DNA of 64,000 bases from an uncultured Verrucomicrobiota bacterium (GTDB taxonomy: Bacteria > Verrucomicrobiota > Verrucomicrobiia > Opitutales > Seribacteraceae), in NCBI GenBank assembly GCA_902580225.1, contig CACHJU010000001.1, positions 1 through 64,000 of the forward strand. The letters run 5' to 3'. The notes under the pieces were generated by a model. The model was given only the letters and a program-made list of their open reading frames with translations. It was not told the DNA's origin and searched no databases. Shown here piece after piece: positions 17,843 through 26,736 of this stretch; position 1 is the stretch's first letter; each line of letters begins with the position of its first letter. The position numbers were made by a program, and so were the translations under genes.

Positions 17843-18694
17843 ATGCTAAATCAAATATCTATATTAGGACCCGGATTACTCGGTGCTTCCATCGGAATGA
17901 CGGTGAAGAAGTGCAAGGTGGCTAAGGCTGTTAAAACTTGGGCAAGGCGCACGGAAACTTTGTCTGCATGCCAAAAAATGGAATGGTGTGATATTGTGGA
18001 GGCAAACATTGAAAAATCCGTGATTGGAAGTGAATTGGTTATTATTTGTACCCCTGTAAACTCAATTCCTGAGATAATAGGTAAAGTTTCACCGTTTTTA
18101 GAACAAGAATCAATAGTAACAGATGTGGGGAGCACAAAAACTGAAATTTGTGAAAAAGGAACAGAAAAATTAAAAGATTCTAAAGGAATATTTATTGGTT
18201 CCCATCCCATGGCAGGTTCGGAGTACTCGGGTATGGATTATGCAAAAGATGACCTTTTGATTGGAAAATCATGCATTGTTACGCCCCTGTCGGGTATATC
18301 GCAAGAATATGTTGAAAAAGTGAGTAATTTTTGGACTTCATTACATATGATCGTGCATCAATATTCTCCACAGGAACACGATAAAGCAGTTGCTTATTAC
18401 AGTCATCTACCGCATCTAATTGCATCCTGTCTATGTAACCAACTTGAAAAGCATCCAGGAAACTGGAAAGAAATTTCGGGAAATGGATTTAAAGATACTA
18501 CTAGAATTGCCGTTGGAGACTCGGCAATATGGGAGCCAATCTTTCGAATGAACAAGGGGAATTTAATCGATGCCATTGAAGATTTAGAAAAAACAATGAC
18601 TCAAATTAAAGCGTTTATAAATAAAGAAGATAGAAATGAAATCATTTCTTTCCTGAAAAACGGATCAGAATTTCGGAAAAGAATAAAAAAATGA
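17843..18694 (+). CDS. tyrA: Prephenate dehydrogenase
   Basis: This NAD(P)-dependent enzyme makes 4-hydroxyphenylpyruvate from prephenate, for tyrosine. The 283-residue protein begins with a Rossmann fold (GPGLLGASIG, residues 9-18). It has the family blocks CTPVNSIPEI, TDVGSTKTEIC, SHPMAGSEYSG (prephenate site) and the helical C-terminal domain with HDKAVAYYSHLPHLIA. There is no fused chorismate mutase or ACT domain, so direct tyrosine feedback through ACT is not expected. It is the first gene of an operon with aroA, overlapping it by 4 bp. Confidence 0.9.
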   Translation: MLNQISILGPGLLGASIGMTVKKCKVAKAVKTWARRTETLSACQKMEWCDIVEANIEKSVIGSELVIICTPVNSIPEIIGKVSPFLEQESIVTDVGSTKTEICEKGTEKLKDSKGIFIGSHPMAGSEYSGMDYAKDDLLIGKSCIVTPLSGISQEYVEKVSNFWTSLHMIVHQYSPQEHDKAVAYYSHLPHLIASCLCNQLEKHPGNWKEISGNGFKDTTRIAVGDSAIWEPIFRMNKGNLIDAIEDLEKTMTQIKAFINKEDRNEIISFLKNGSEFRKRIKK

Positions 18695-20025
18695 GCGATG
18701 ATTTTATAGAAATTACACCATTTAGTAATGATACTAATTATCAATTGGAAGTGCCAGGATCGAAAAGTATTTCTAACCGTGCATTAATCCTTGCTGTATT
18801 GTGCAATAATGAAGTTGAACTGCAAGGCGTATTAGATAGCCAAGATGTCAATATCATGTTGACCGCGTTAATTAAGCTAGGTGTAAACCTTAAGCATGAT
18901 CGTGAAAAAAACATGGTTAAAATAAGGGGATGTGGTGGAATATTACCCGTTAAAAAAGCCAAGATAAATGTGGGTAATGCTGGAACAGTTGCGCGATTCC
19001 TTACCGCTTTATTATCGCTTCAAGAAGGCGGAGAATATTCATTGGATGGATGCGAGGCAATGAGAAAAAGACCGATGCAGGGATTACTGAAAGCTTTGGA
19101 ATTTCATGGAACAGAATTTCATTTCAAGATGGAGAAAAATTGTTTTCCATTTTGTATGAAAACAAGTTCTCTTAATGATGTACCCTGGGAAATTGATGCT
19201 TCTGAAAGCAGTCAAATTTTATCGGCGATTCTTTTAATTGCACCGTTAATTAATGGAGTTACTGAAATAAGTCTAATTAGTTATACTGTTTCCAAACCGT
19301 TTGTAAGAATGACTCTTGAAATGATGCAAGAATTCATGACAGATGTGGCTATAGATTGTTCTCAGGAAGCTCATTTCAAATTTCCGCCTAATTCTTATTT
19401 TTTAGTTGGTAATCTTTATAAAATTGAACCTGATGCCACAGCTGCATCTTATTTCCTATCTGCTCCTCTTTCGGTTGGAGGCCAAGTAACTGTCAAAAAT
19501 CTCAATCATTGTAAGTTGCAGGGTGATATTGATTATTGCGATATAATTAGGAAATGCGGAATATCGATTCGCAGTACTGGCTTTGGTATTCAGTCCCTAA
19601 TTACATCGCAACCTATTGGTGGAAATTTCGACTTTAATGATATATCTGACACTTTTCTTACTCTTGCTGCATTATCTCCCCTTCTTCAAACCCCGCTCAA
19701 AATATCAGGCATTGCACACACTCGTAAACAGGAAACAGACCGTCTCGGGGCGATGGCTTTTGAACTTCGAAAATTGGGTCAACATGTCGAAGAAACTTTG
19801 GATACGATTTCAATCACCCCAAATTTAAATAAACTTTATGAACTTGCCCCTTTTTCCATTGAAACCTACGGGGACCATCGGTTTTCTATGAGTTTTGCTA
19901 TCTTAGGATCTCATGATTTATTTAAAAATAATAAATCTTGGCTTAGAATTTTAAATCCGAAATGTTGTGCCAAGACATTTCCTCACTTCTTCGATTTACT
20001 AGAAAATTTTCGTAAGTCTTTCTGA
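18691..20025 (+). CDS. aroA: 3-phosphoshikimate 1-carboxyvinyltransferase (EPSP synthase)
   Basis: This enzyme joins PEP to shikimate-3-phosphate in the shikimate pathway. Landmarks in the 444-residue protein are PGSKSISNR (22-30), GNAGTVARFL (95-104), RKRPMQ (125-130), the SSQILSAILL block, the late DRLGAMAFELRKLG block and ETYGDHRFSMSFAI. The ATG overlaps the tyrA stop (ATGA). GNAGT followed by an alanine-poor stretch does not by itself settle glyphosate class. It is followed three bases later by cmk. Confidence 0.93.
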   Translation: MSDDFIEITPFSNDTNYQLEVPGSKSISNRALILAVLCNNEVELQGVLDSQDVNIMLTALIKLGVNLKHDREKNMVKIRGCGGILPVKKAKINVGNAGTVARFLTALLSLQEGGEYSLDGCEAMRKRPMQGLLKALEFHGTEFHFKMEKNCFPFCMKTSSLNDVPWEIDASESSQILSAILLIAPLINGVTEISLISYTVSKPFVRMTLEMMQEFMTDVAIDCSQEAHFKFPPNSYFLVGNLYKIEPDATAASYFLSAPLSVGGQVTVKNLNHCKLQGDIDYCDIIRKCGISIRSTGFGIQSLITSQPIGGNFDFNDISDTFLTLAALSPLLQTPLKISGIAHTRKQETDRLGAMAFELRKLGQHVEETLDTISITPNLNKLYELAPFSIETYGDHRFSMSFAILGSHDLFKNNKSWLRILNPKCCAKTFPHFFDLLENFRKSF

Positions 20026-20028
20026 TAT

Positions 20029-20682
20029 ATGAAATCTTTCATTTCTATTGCGATCGACGGAGGTGCAGGCTCTGGGAAGTCGACTACTGCTCATAATATT
20101 TCGAATATGTTTAATTTCTTGAATGTGGACACAGGTTCACATTATCGCTCAATCACTGCTTCTTTAATTAATCATAATATATCTGTAAAAGATGCGTTAA
20201 ATCCTAAAAATTTAAATAAAATTCTCCTCAGCTCCAAAATCATTAAAAATAAATCCCAAATACAGATTAATGGAACTTCTTTTTCACATGCTGAATTACG
20301 ATCAGAGCGAATTAATTTAAATGTTTCCAGATATTCTTCAATTTCATCAATTCGATCCTTACTTTTTAAATACCAAAAATCACAGTGTGAACTTGCTAAA
20401 AAGAACAAATTTTCGGGTATTGTTATGGAGGGTCGTGATATTGGAACAATAATTTTGCCTGATGCAGATCTTAAATTATTTTTATTTGCCAATGAAAGTG
20501 TACGACACCAAAGACGGATTCAGGATGGTGAAAGCGATTTGATTCAAAAACGTGACCTTTTAGATTCTACTCGATCAATTGCCCCATTATCCGAAGCACA
20601 AAATTGCGTTAAAATTGATACATCCAAATTTTCTCAGTCTCAAGTGGTCACTCAAATTTCCCAACTTATTAAGTCCTTGTGA
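20029..20682 (+). CDS. cmk: Cytidylate kinase
   Basis: This enzyme phosphorylates CMP and dCMP. The 217-residue protein opens with the P-loop IAIDGGAGSGKSTT (about 7-20), then NVDTGSHYRSIT. It has the substrate-binding MEGRDIGTIILPDADLKLFLFA, the RRIQDGE lid and the DSTRSIAPL motif. It lies between aroA and plsC with 3-bp spacing and 4-bp overlap respectively. The cmk-plsC order is common in bacteria, usually followed by rpsA, which is absent here. Confidence 0.93.
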   Translation: MKSFISIAIDGGAGSGKSTTAHNISNMFNFLNVDTGSHYRSITASLINHNISVKDALNPKNLNKILLSSKIIKNKSQIQINGTSFSHAELRSERINLNVSRYSSISSIRSLLFKYQKSQCELAKKNKFSGIVMEGRDIGTIILPDADLKLFLFANESVRHQRRIQDGESDLIQKRDLLDSTRSIAPLSEAQNCVKIDTSKFSQSQVVTQISQLIKSL

Positions 20683-21287
20683 TTTCTCTTATCTATAGTA
20701 TCGCTCAACGGTTCTCCTTCATCTACTTTAAAGTATTTCATGATTTCAAGGTTATCGGTCTTCATAATATTCCATCACAGGGACCTTTTATATTAGCTTC
20801 AAATCACTTAAGTTTTCTGGATCCCCCTGCCCTTGGATGTAAAGTGAATCGCAATTTACATTACTTTGCCCGTGATTCGCTTTTTATCGGACCACTGGGA
20901 TTTCTTATAACTCGCCTTAATTCTATTCCCGTAAACCGCGGTCAACTTGATTTAACCACATTAAGGTCAACCTTAAAGGTATTAAAAAATGGGGATCCAT
21001 TACTCGTTTTTCCTGAAGGCACCAGAAGTCCGGACGGTAAACTAGGCGAACCCAAGAAGGGATTAGGTCTCCTCGTGCTTAAATCAAAATGTCCTGTGTT
21101 ACCAGCTCGAATTCGTGGAAGTCATGAAATTTTGGGAAAAGGTAAACTCATTCCCAGAGTAGGTAGAAAATTATTAATTTCCTATGGTTCATTGATTTCT
21201 TTTGATTCCTTTTCAAGCATGAGTGGTGAGTCAGCTAAATACGAATTGGTATCCCAGTTTGTAATGAAGGAAATCGATAAACTTTAG
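20679..21287 (+). CDS. plsC: 1-acyl-sn-glycerol-3-phosphate acyltransferase
   Basis: This membrane-associated enzyme makes phosphatidic acid from lysophosphatidic acid. It begins at a GTG overlapping the cmk stop. The 202-residue protein has the catalytic NHLSFLD (42-48, H-x4-D) and FPEGTRS (111-117), followed by a GLGLLVLKSKCPVLPARI substrate region. One N-terminal hydrophobic stretch may anchor it. It is the last gene of the tyrA-aroA-cmk-plsC operon and converges on purE nine bases away. Confidence 0.9.
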   Translation: MISLIYSIAQRFSFIYFKVFHDFKVIGLHNIPSQGPFILASNHLSFLDPPALGCKVNRNLHYFARDSLFIGPLGFLITRLNSIPVNRGQLDLTTLRSTLKVLKNGDPLLVFPEGTRSPDGKLGEPKKGLGLLVLKSKCPVLPARIRGSHEILGKGKLIPRVGRKLLISYGSLISFDSFSSMSGESAKYELVSQFVMKEIDKL

Positions 21288-21296
21288 TATGTAAAA

Positions 21297-21683
21297 CTAG
21301 ACTTTAAAAATTCTTGATATCGAGATGGCACAATTTTTAGGATCAAGGATCGTAAGAACTGGGGTATTGCTTGGCATTTGTAAGGTTGAATGAATATTTA
21401 CCAGCATATCGGTTTTATCGGAGAAAGGTGGACACCCAATTGTTGGGAATTTTGAATTTGCTCCTACAAACCCTGACAATGCGTTTGAACGACCGGCAAT
21501 GGTAACATATACCAATGATTCTTCGTTTTCATTGTCTGTTAAGATTTTAAGTACTTCAAGGGGTTGTTTATGAGCGGAAGCGACATGCTGTTCCCATTTG
21601 ATCGACAATTCATCGAGGTTATCTGTTATTTTCTTGGCATGTGACTCATCAGATGCCGATCCCATTATTATGACTACTTTCAT
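21297..21683 (-). CDS. purE: Class II PurE, AIR carboxylase-type
   Basis: At 128 residues this looks short for bacterial PurE, but the motifs are those of class II (metazoan-type) PurE. These are MGSASD (7-12), SAHKQP (36-41), AGRSNALSGFVGANSKFPTIGCPP (63-86, in place of class I AGGAAHLPG) and LDPKNCA near the end. Class II enzymes carboxylate AIR directly with CO2 and need no PurK, and no purK is seen here. The gene follows purC by one base. In animals the same two activities are fused as PAICS, in the same SAICAR synthetase-then-PurE order. Confidence 0.85.
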   Translation of the reverse strand: MKVVIIMGSASDESHAKKITDNLDELSIKWEQHVASAHKQPLEVLKILTDNENEESLVYVTIAGRSNALSGFVGANSKFPTIGCPPFSDKTDMLVNIHSTLQMPSNTPVLTILDPKNCAISISRIFKV

Positions 21684-21684
21684 G

Positions 21685-22677
21685 TTAACTAATATACTGT
21701 TTAAGATTATTGGAAATACGTTCTTTCATGGATTGTTTGAGGTCAGGAAAAGTGAAATTTTCACCGGTTATTATTTCATATAAATGGATGTATCGTGCAG
21801 AAAGTTCCACTACTAATTCACTTGGTGCTTCGGGCAAAGTTTCATCCTTGTAAGGATCACAATTATCTTTGAACCAAAGCCTGAGGAATTCTTTGTCGAT
21901 GTTTTCCGGTTCTTTCTTTTCCTGCAACCTTTGTTTAAAACTATCCTCTATCCAGTATCGGCTCGAATCAGGAGTATGAATCTCATCAATCAGAGTGATT
22001 TCTCCATCTTCAGCGATTCCCATTTCATATTTTGTATCGACGAGAATAAGACCGTGCTTCGATGATATTTCCTGACCTCGCACAAATAAATCAATCGCCT
22101 TCTGGGAGGCATACTCCCAATGATCTTTTTCCATCCATCCTTCCGAGATAATTTCATCCGGAGATATCGGGCGATCATGATCTTCTTCTTTGGTTGTAGG
22201 AGTGATTACTGGTTCCGGTAATTTTTGGTTTTTCACCATACCGTCTGGAAATTGAATTCCACAATATTCTCGGTCTCCTTTATTGTAAATTGTCCAAAGA
22301 GAGGTACTCGAACTACCGGTGACATATCCCCGAACCACAAATTCAATGGGGAAAGGATTACATTTTTTGGCAATGGTCACATTGGGGTCTGGCAAGTCAA
22401 TGACATGGTTAGGAATAATATCCTTAGTTTGCTCGAACCACCAGGCTCCAGTTTGATTAAGAACCTGCCCTTTAAATGGAATTGTGGCTAAAACACGATC
22501 GAAGGCAGATTGCCTGTCGGTAGTAATCAAGGCCAGCGTATCACCAAGATCATAGCGGTCCCGTACCTTTCCTTTGTAGCAAGTACCCTTGTTTAATGAA
22601 GTAGTGGTCAAGCAATGAGCAAGACTGCTACCAATTGTGGTGCGATAATTATTTTTAGTTTTAAGTTCTTCGATCAT
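21685..22677 (-). CDS. purC: SAICAR synthetase (phosphoribosylaminoimidazole-succinocarboxamide synthase)
   Basis: This enzyme ligates aspartate to CAIR in purine synthesis. It is the long, yeast Ade1-like form (330 residues). Blocks visible are YKGKVRDRYDLGD, ITTDRQSAFDRVLATIPFKG, GAWWFEQT, PIEFVVRGYVTGSSSTSLW, KHGLILVDTKYEMG and LIDEIHTPDSSRYW. It is translationally adjacent to purE (one-base gap), so consecutive steps are co-expressed. It diverges from lpd, with a 123-bp shared upstream region holding inverted repeats. Confidence 0.94.
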   Translation of the reverse strand: MIEELKTKNNYRTTIGSSLAHCLTTTSLNKGTCYKGKVRDRYDLGDTLALITTDRQSAFDRVLATIPFKGQVLNQTGAWWFEQTKDIIPNHVIDLPDPNVTIAKKCNPFPIEFVVRGYVTGSSSTSLWTIYNKGDREYCGIQFPDGMVKNQKLPEPVITPTTKEEDHDRPISPDEIISEGWMEKDHWEYASQKAIDLFVRGQEISSKHGLILVDTKYEMGIAEDGEITLIDEIHTPDSSRYWIEDSFKQRLQEKKEPENIDKEFLRLWFKDNCDPYKDETLPEAPSELVVELSARYIHLYEIITGENFTFPDLKQSMKERISNNLKQYIS

Positions 22678-22753
22678 TTTAGAAAAAGATTTAAATTAGG
22701 AAGCAAAAGGAAAAGTTCAAGCTCAACCGAATCTTCTTCTCCTTTAATTGACT

Positions 22754-22787
22754 AGTTTGCACTAATTGATTAGTAATGAACAAACTA
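22754..22787. promoter_or_regulatory. Nested inverted repeats, candidate operator upstream of lpd
   Basis: An exact palindrome ACTAATTGATTAGT (22761-22774) is flanked by the inverted pair TAGTTTG (22754-22760) and CAAACTA (22781-22787). The block ends 13 bases before the lpd start, in the purC-lpd divergent region. The symmetry suggests a dimeric repressor site of MarR or TetR style, or a hairpin in the lpd leader. No regulator gene adjoins it. Confidence 0.4.
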
Positions 22788-22800
22788 ATTTAAATAATTT

Positions 22801-24198
22801 ATGATTTCTGAAACAACTTACGATCTTATTATTATAGGAGGTGGACCTGCGGGTTATGCGGCCGCAATTCGAGCCGGGCAACTTGGTAAAAAAGCGGTTT
22901 GTGTCGAAATGGAAAGAGCTGGGGGTACCTGTTTGAATTGGGGATGTATTCCATCCAAGGCATTATTAAAAAGTGCTGAGTCTTTTCAAGCTGCACTACA
23001 TTCCGAGGTCTTCGGATTTAGCTGTGAGGAAATTAAGGTAGATTTTGGCAAGGTGATCAGAAGATCCCGCAAAGTTGCTGATCAAATGGGCAGTGGTATA
23101 GAATTTTTATTTAAGAAAAACAAGGTCGATTACATTGTTGGCAAGGGTCTAGTCCATGCCGCAGGAATGGTGGAGATTTTGGATGGTGAAAAAGCGGGAA
23201 CCTATTTAAAGGGTATTAATGTTATGATTGCTACTGGTTGCAAGCCTCGGACATTACCAGAGGTTTCCGTGGATGGACATAGAGTTATGACCTCTCGTGA
23301 AGCATTGGCCATGACCGAACAGCCCAAAAGTATAGCCATAATGGGAGCCGGTGCGATTGGTGCTGAATTTGCTTATTTTTTAAACGCTTTTGGAACGAAG
23401 GTTACTTTGATCGAAATGCTGCCGAATATCCTCCCGATTGAGGACTGGGAAATATCAGAGGCGATTCAAAAATCATTTACAGCTCAGGGAATTGATTGCC
23501 GGGTTAACACCCGAGTGGATGGAATTGAGGTTGGGGAAGATTCGGTTCAACTTACCCTTGCTGGTGAAAAGGGAGATGAACAACTCGAGTTTGATTCGTT
23601 ATTGTTGGCAATTGGAGTGGTTCCTAATTTAGAAGGTTCGGTCTCCGATAAATTGAACCTCGAGACGATTAAAGGTTACCTGAAAGTGGATGAGCGTTAT
23701 CAGACTTCCGAAAAGAATATTTATGCCACCGGTGATATCATAGGACCACCTTGGTTGGCTCATATTGCCACCTATCGGGCGATACAGGCGGTCAATGGAA
23801 TGTTTTCACACTCGGAGCCCGTTCCCATCGATGCATTTCCCGGTTGCACCTATTGTCAACCACAGGTTGCCAGTATTGGAATTACCGAGGAAACGGCAAA
23901 GGAGGAGGGAATTGATTATAAAATTGGCAAGTTTCCCTTTGCAGCTTCAGGAAAAGCGGTGGCAGTTAATCACTCAGAAGGATTTGTAAAAGTGATTGTT
24001 GGCAAAAAATATGGCGAGATTTTGGGAGCTCATATTATTGGATCCGATGCAACTGAACTAATCACGGAGTATGGATTGGCAATGAAAATGGAAGCCACCG
24101 TTGACGAAATTCATGGAACGATTCACGCTCACCCGACTATGAGTGAAGCCTTGGCGGAAGCCGCAGCTGCAGCTCACGGGGAAGCTATTCATATTTAA
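22801..24198 (+). CDS. lpd: Dihydrolipoyl dehydrogenase (E3)
   Basis: This flavoprotein reoxidises dihydrolipoamide in 2-oxoacid dehydrogenase complexes and glycine cleavage. The 465-residue protein has an N-terminal FAD fold (IIGGGPAGYAAAIRAGQLG), the redox disulfide GGTCLNWGCIPSKALL (about 42-57), an NAD fold (IMGAGAIGAEFAYFLNAFG), the FAD-binding YATGD(I) motif, and the dimer-interface His-Glu pair in AHPTMSEALAEA. No E1 or E2 gene lies nearby, so it serves complexes encoded elsewhere. The GH18-like gene starts immediately downstream. Confidence 0.95.
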   Translation: MISETTYDLIIIGGGPAGYAAAIRAGQLGKKAVCVEMERAGGTCLNWGCIPSKALLKSAESFQAALHSEVFGFSCEEIKVDFGKVIRRSRKVADQMGSGIEFLFKKNKVDYIVGKGLVHAAGMVEILDGEKAGTYLKGINVMIATGCKPRTLPEVSVDGHRVMTSREALAMTEQPKSIAIMGAGAIGAEFAYFLNAFGTKVTLIEMLPNILPIEDWEISEAIQKSFTAQGIDCRVNTRVDGIEVGEDSVQLTLAGEKGDEQLEFDSLLLAIGVVPNLEGSVSDKLNLETIKGYLKVDERYQTSEKNIYATGDIIGPPWLAHIATYRAIQAVNGMFSHSEPVPIDAFPGCTYCQPQVASIGITEETAKEEGIDYKIGKFPFAASGKAVAVNHSEGFVKVIVGKKYGEILGAHIIGSDATELITEYGLAMKMEATVDEIHGTIHAHPTMSEALAEAAAAAHGEAIHI

Positions 24199-24206
24199 AT
24201 AAATTT
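24195..24206. repeat. Recurrent AT motif, 12-base copy
   Basis: TTAAATAAATTT, spanning the lpd stop codon and preceding the probable CTG start of the GH18 gene. Confidence 0.3.
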
Positions 24207-24210
24207 CTCC

Positions 24211-25173
24211 CTGAAGTATCTAGCTTGGTGGTTCGTACTCCTTTTTTTAGGGGCAGCCAATGCCAAAGAGCCAAAGGTTAAAACGGCACGTGTTATGACT
24301 TGGGTCCCTCCTTACGCCATAGATGTATGCAGGGCCCGCTTAGAGGAGTCATTCGGTGGTATGGGAATGAAGCATGGACTTACTCATATTGGTCTTCAAT
24401 TTTGGCGCCCATCTTTAAAGGGCCAAATTAAATTGGTTGATGATTTTAAGCCAATTAATCATTCAACCATTATAAACTTTCGTAAATGGGGTAATATTCA
24501 CGATATTCGAGTGTTGCTTTGCATTTATAATGGAACCCGGGAGGGCTGGAAGTGGAATTTGGCCAAAAATGCATTCGGTTCTCATCGAAAACAATTCATT
24601 CAAGCCTTGGTTGCTGAAACCGTGAGACTTAAGTTGGATGGGGTTGACATTGACTTTGAAGGAAAAGGTAAACTCGAGATCGATAAGAAGGCATTTGTTA
24701 GGTTTATTATGGAGCTATCCCTTGCACTCAAGGCGAAGGGAAAGGAGCTTACGGTTGATAGCTTTGCCTATAAATGGAATGCACCAAACCAAGGTTGGTG
24801 GAAGTGGCTACTTCCATATGTTGATGCCCTTCATGTAATGGGTTATTCAGAAACCGGATCAAAATCAACGAGTTGGAGATCATATGACTTCCTGAAAGCT
24901 GCCGCGGGAAAGTATTCCTCCAAACTTCTCATTGGAGTCCCCAGTCATGCGAGCAATTGGGAGAAGGCCTCAGTTCAGGAGCACCTGGAATGGATTACGA
25001 AGGATCCTTCCGTTGGCCTTGCAATTTGGGATGCCCAACTCAAAGATTCCAGATGGAAAACTAAAGAGATTTGGCAAACGATCTCAAAAATTAGGCAGGG
25101 AGTAAATTATAATGATGCCGGTTTCCCTGCTATTTCTTCAGAAGAGAATCAAGAGGTGAAGTTGAAAAACTAA
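24211..25173 (+). CDS. Secreted GH18-family glycosidase-like protein, probable CTG start
   Basis: The first in-frame ATG (24295) lies inside the fold and leaves no export signal. Upstream in the same frame, from CTG at 24211, the DNA encodes (start)KYLAWWFVLLFLGAANA, a textbook signal peptide with an A-x-A cleavage site. No ATG, GTG or TTG occurs between the lpd stop (24198) and 24295. The mature protein has the GH18 catalytic motif LDGVDIDFEG (acid Glu at residue 150 from the CTG) and a YKWNAP/MGYSE barrel end. The substrate (chitin, peptidoglycan or another glycan) is unknown. Starting 12 bp after lpd suggests translational reinitiation. Confidence 0.72.
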   Translation: MKYLAWWFVLLFLGAANAKEPKVKTARVMTWVPPYAIDVCRARLEESFGGMGMKHGLTHIGLQFWRPSLKGQIKLVDDFKPINHSTIINFRKWGNIHDIRVLLCIYNGTREGWKWNLAKNAFGSHRKQFIQALVAETVRLKLDGVDIDFEGKGKLEIDKKAFVRFIMELSLALKAKGKELTVDSFAYKWNAPNQGWWKWLLPYVDALHVMGYSETGSKSTSWRSYDFLKAAAGKYSSKLLIGVPSHASNWEKASVQEHLEWITKDPSVGLAIWDAQLKDSRWKTKEIWQTISKIRQGVNYNDAGFPAISSEENQEVKLKN

Positions 25174-25242
25174 TTATATTCATATGGGTGAACCTTACAG
25201 AAAATGCTGGCTTTGGAAATTTTATTTAAATTTAAATAAAAA

Positions 25243-26577
25243 TCAAGTATTCGTCTCGAACCCTTTTCTTTGCTCGCGAGCTTGCCATTGATTCGCTTCA
25301 TCATCTCCTATGATTTGTTGTTTTTTCGGATTCCACTTGAGCTTTCTGCCAAGTCGGATTGAAATGTTGGCCAAGTGGCAGGTGGTCATGGCGTTGTGAT
25401 GAGTATAGACATCTGAGATCGGATCAGAACGATCTTTCATGCACTCGAAGAAATTTTCCATATGATTGGTGGTCTTCTTGCCCTTGTAGACATCTAATAC
25501 GGTTTGGGCTGAAAGTGGTTTTTCTTTGAGTTCATCAACGGCTGGCCCAGATAGCTTTCCACGAGAAACGAATAAGTTTCCTTTGCTTCCTTCAAAGAGA
25601 ATACCGTTTCCTTCCTTCGACTGGCTTACGATATTCATCTCCATCTTCTTTGGAAACATACACTTAATGTGAAAGTTGTGAGATGTGTTGTAATGGTCGT
25701 CCTTGGTGGGCATACCATTTTTGAGAGGAATGGGATGATCTCCAACAAGGGGTTCCAGTGAAAGAACCCCCTGCCCTGCTCCGTCCTGTTCCATCGCCCA
25801 TTGAGCAATATCCACATGATGAGCTCCCCAGTCCGTCATTTTTCCTCCGGAATATTCATACCACCAACGGAACTGATAATGGCACCTTTCTTTGATGTAA
25901 TCAACAAGAGGGGCTTGTCCGAGCCACATATTCCAATCGATATTGGAAGGCGGATCTGATTTTTTAAAAGGTCCACCTTGGGGACCGCCACCAATATCAC
26001 AGGTTACCTTTTTGATTTTCCCGATTCTTCCCTCGCGGATAATACCAATGGCGGTAAGAAATTTTTGCCCCATGTCACTTCGTTGTTGAGTACCAACTTG
26101 AAATACTCGTCCTGTTTCCTTGGTAACTTTACAAATTTGCTTACCTTCTTCAATGGTCAGTGTTAATGGTTTTTCACAATAAACATCTTTCCCCGCTTGC
26201 ATCGCATGAATAGCAATTCGAGAGTGCCAATGATCGGTGGTTCCGATGGTAACAAAATCAATATCTTTACGATCGAGAATTTTCCGATAATCCTGATATT
26301 CCTTTGCCTTGCCTTGAGCCAATGATTTGTTGACTCTTTCAATGCGCTGGGTGTCCAAGTCGCACACCGCAAGAATGTCAGAAAGTCTTCGTGCATGGTT
26401 GGCAATGCCTGCTCCTCTGCCCCCTACTCCGATTGCACCAAATCGTAAGCGTTCATTAGGCGATTTATCATCTGCAGATGTAATGAGTGGAAATGTAGAG
26501 GATGCAAGGATTCCTGCAGTTGTGCCAAGCGTAGATTGGCTGAGGAATTGACGACGATTTAAATGAGAAGATTTCAT
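25243..26577 (-). CDS. Tat-exported Gfo/Idh/MocA-family oxidoreductase
   Basis: This is a 444-residue NAD(P)-dependent oxidoreductase of the glucose-fructose oxidoreductase family, usually acting on sugars or inositols. The start at 26577 gives a twin-arginine leader (LNRRQFLSQSTLG, then a hydrophobic run and a SADD cleavage region). The Rossmann fold begins FGAIGVGGRG and the hallmark EKP occurs in DVYCEKPLT. The C-terminal domain contains GGKMTDWGAHHVD. Such Tat-exported paralogues are abundant in PVC bacteria and are linked to polysaccharide degradation. The substrate is not deducible here. Confidence 0.87.
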   Translation of the reverse strand: MKSSHLNRRQFLSQSTLGTTAGILASSTFPLITSADDKSPNERLRFGAIGVGGRGAGIANHARRLSDILAVCDLDTQRIERVNKSLAQGKAKEYQDYRKILDRKDIDFVTIGTTDHWHSRIAIHAMQAGKDVYCEKPLTLTIEEGKQICKVTKETGRVFQVGTQQRSDMGQKFLTAIGIIREGRIGKIKKVTCDIGGGPQGGPFKKSDPPSNIDWNMWLGQAPLVDYIKERCHYQFRWWYEYSGGKMTDWGAHHVDIAQWAMEQDGAGQGVLSLEPLVGDHPIPLKNGMPTKDDHYNTSHNFHIKCMFPKKMEMNIVSQSKEGNGILFEGSKGNLFVSRGKLSGPAVDELKEKPLSAQTVLDVYKGKKTTNHMENFFECMKDRSDPISDVYTHHNAMTTCHLANISIRLGRKLKWNPKKQQIIGDDEANQWQAREQRKGFETNT

Positions 26578-26633
26578 TATTAACTGATAACTATTTTGAA
26601 GAGAAACTGGCAAAGCCTTTCTATGAAAAAATC

Positions 26634-26646
26634 TTAAATAAATTTA
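26634..26646. repeat. Recurrent AT motif, copy 4
   Basis: TTAAATAAATTTA, in the divergent region between the Gfo/Idh/MocA gene and the quinone oxidoreductase gene. Not on a stop codon. Confidence 0.35.
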
Positions 26647-26736
26647 TCAACACGTGAGAAATAAAATGTTCGATCAGAAAAAAATTAACTTTTAAAGAAA
26701 TAAAATTTTACTTACTGATTTATAATGAGAGGGATT

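Noticed and set aside
21297-21683. PurE as a truncated class I enzyme
   Set aside because: AGRSN, the early short ending and the GCPP block fit full-length class II PurE.
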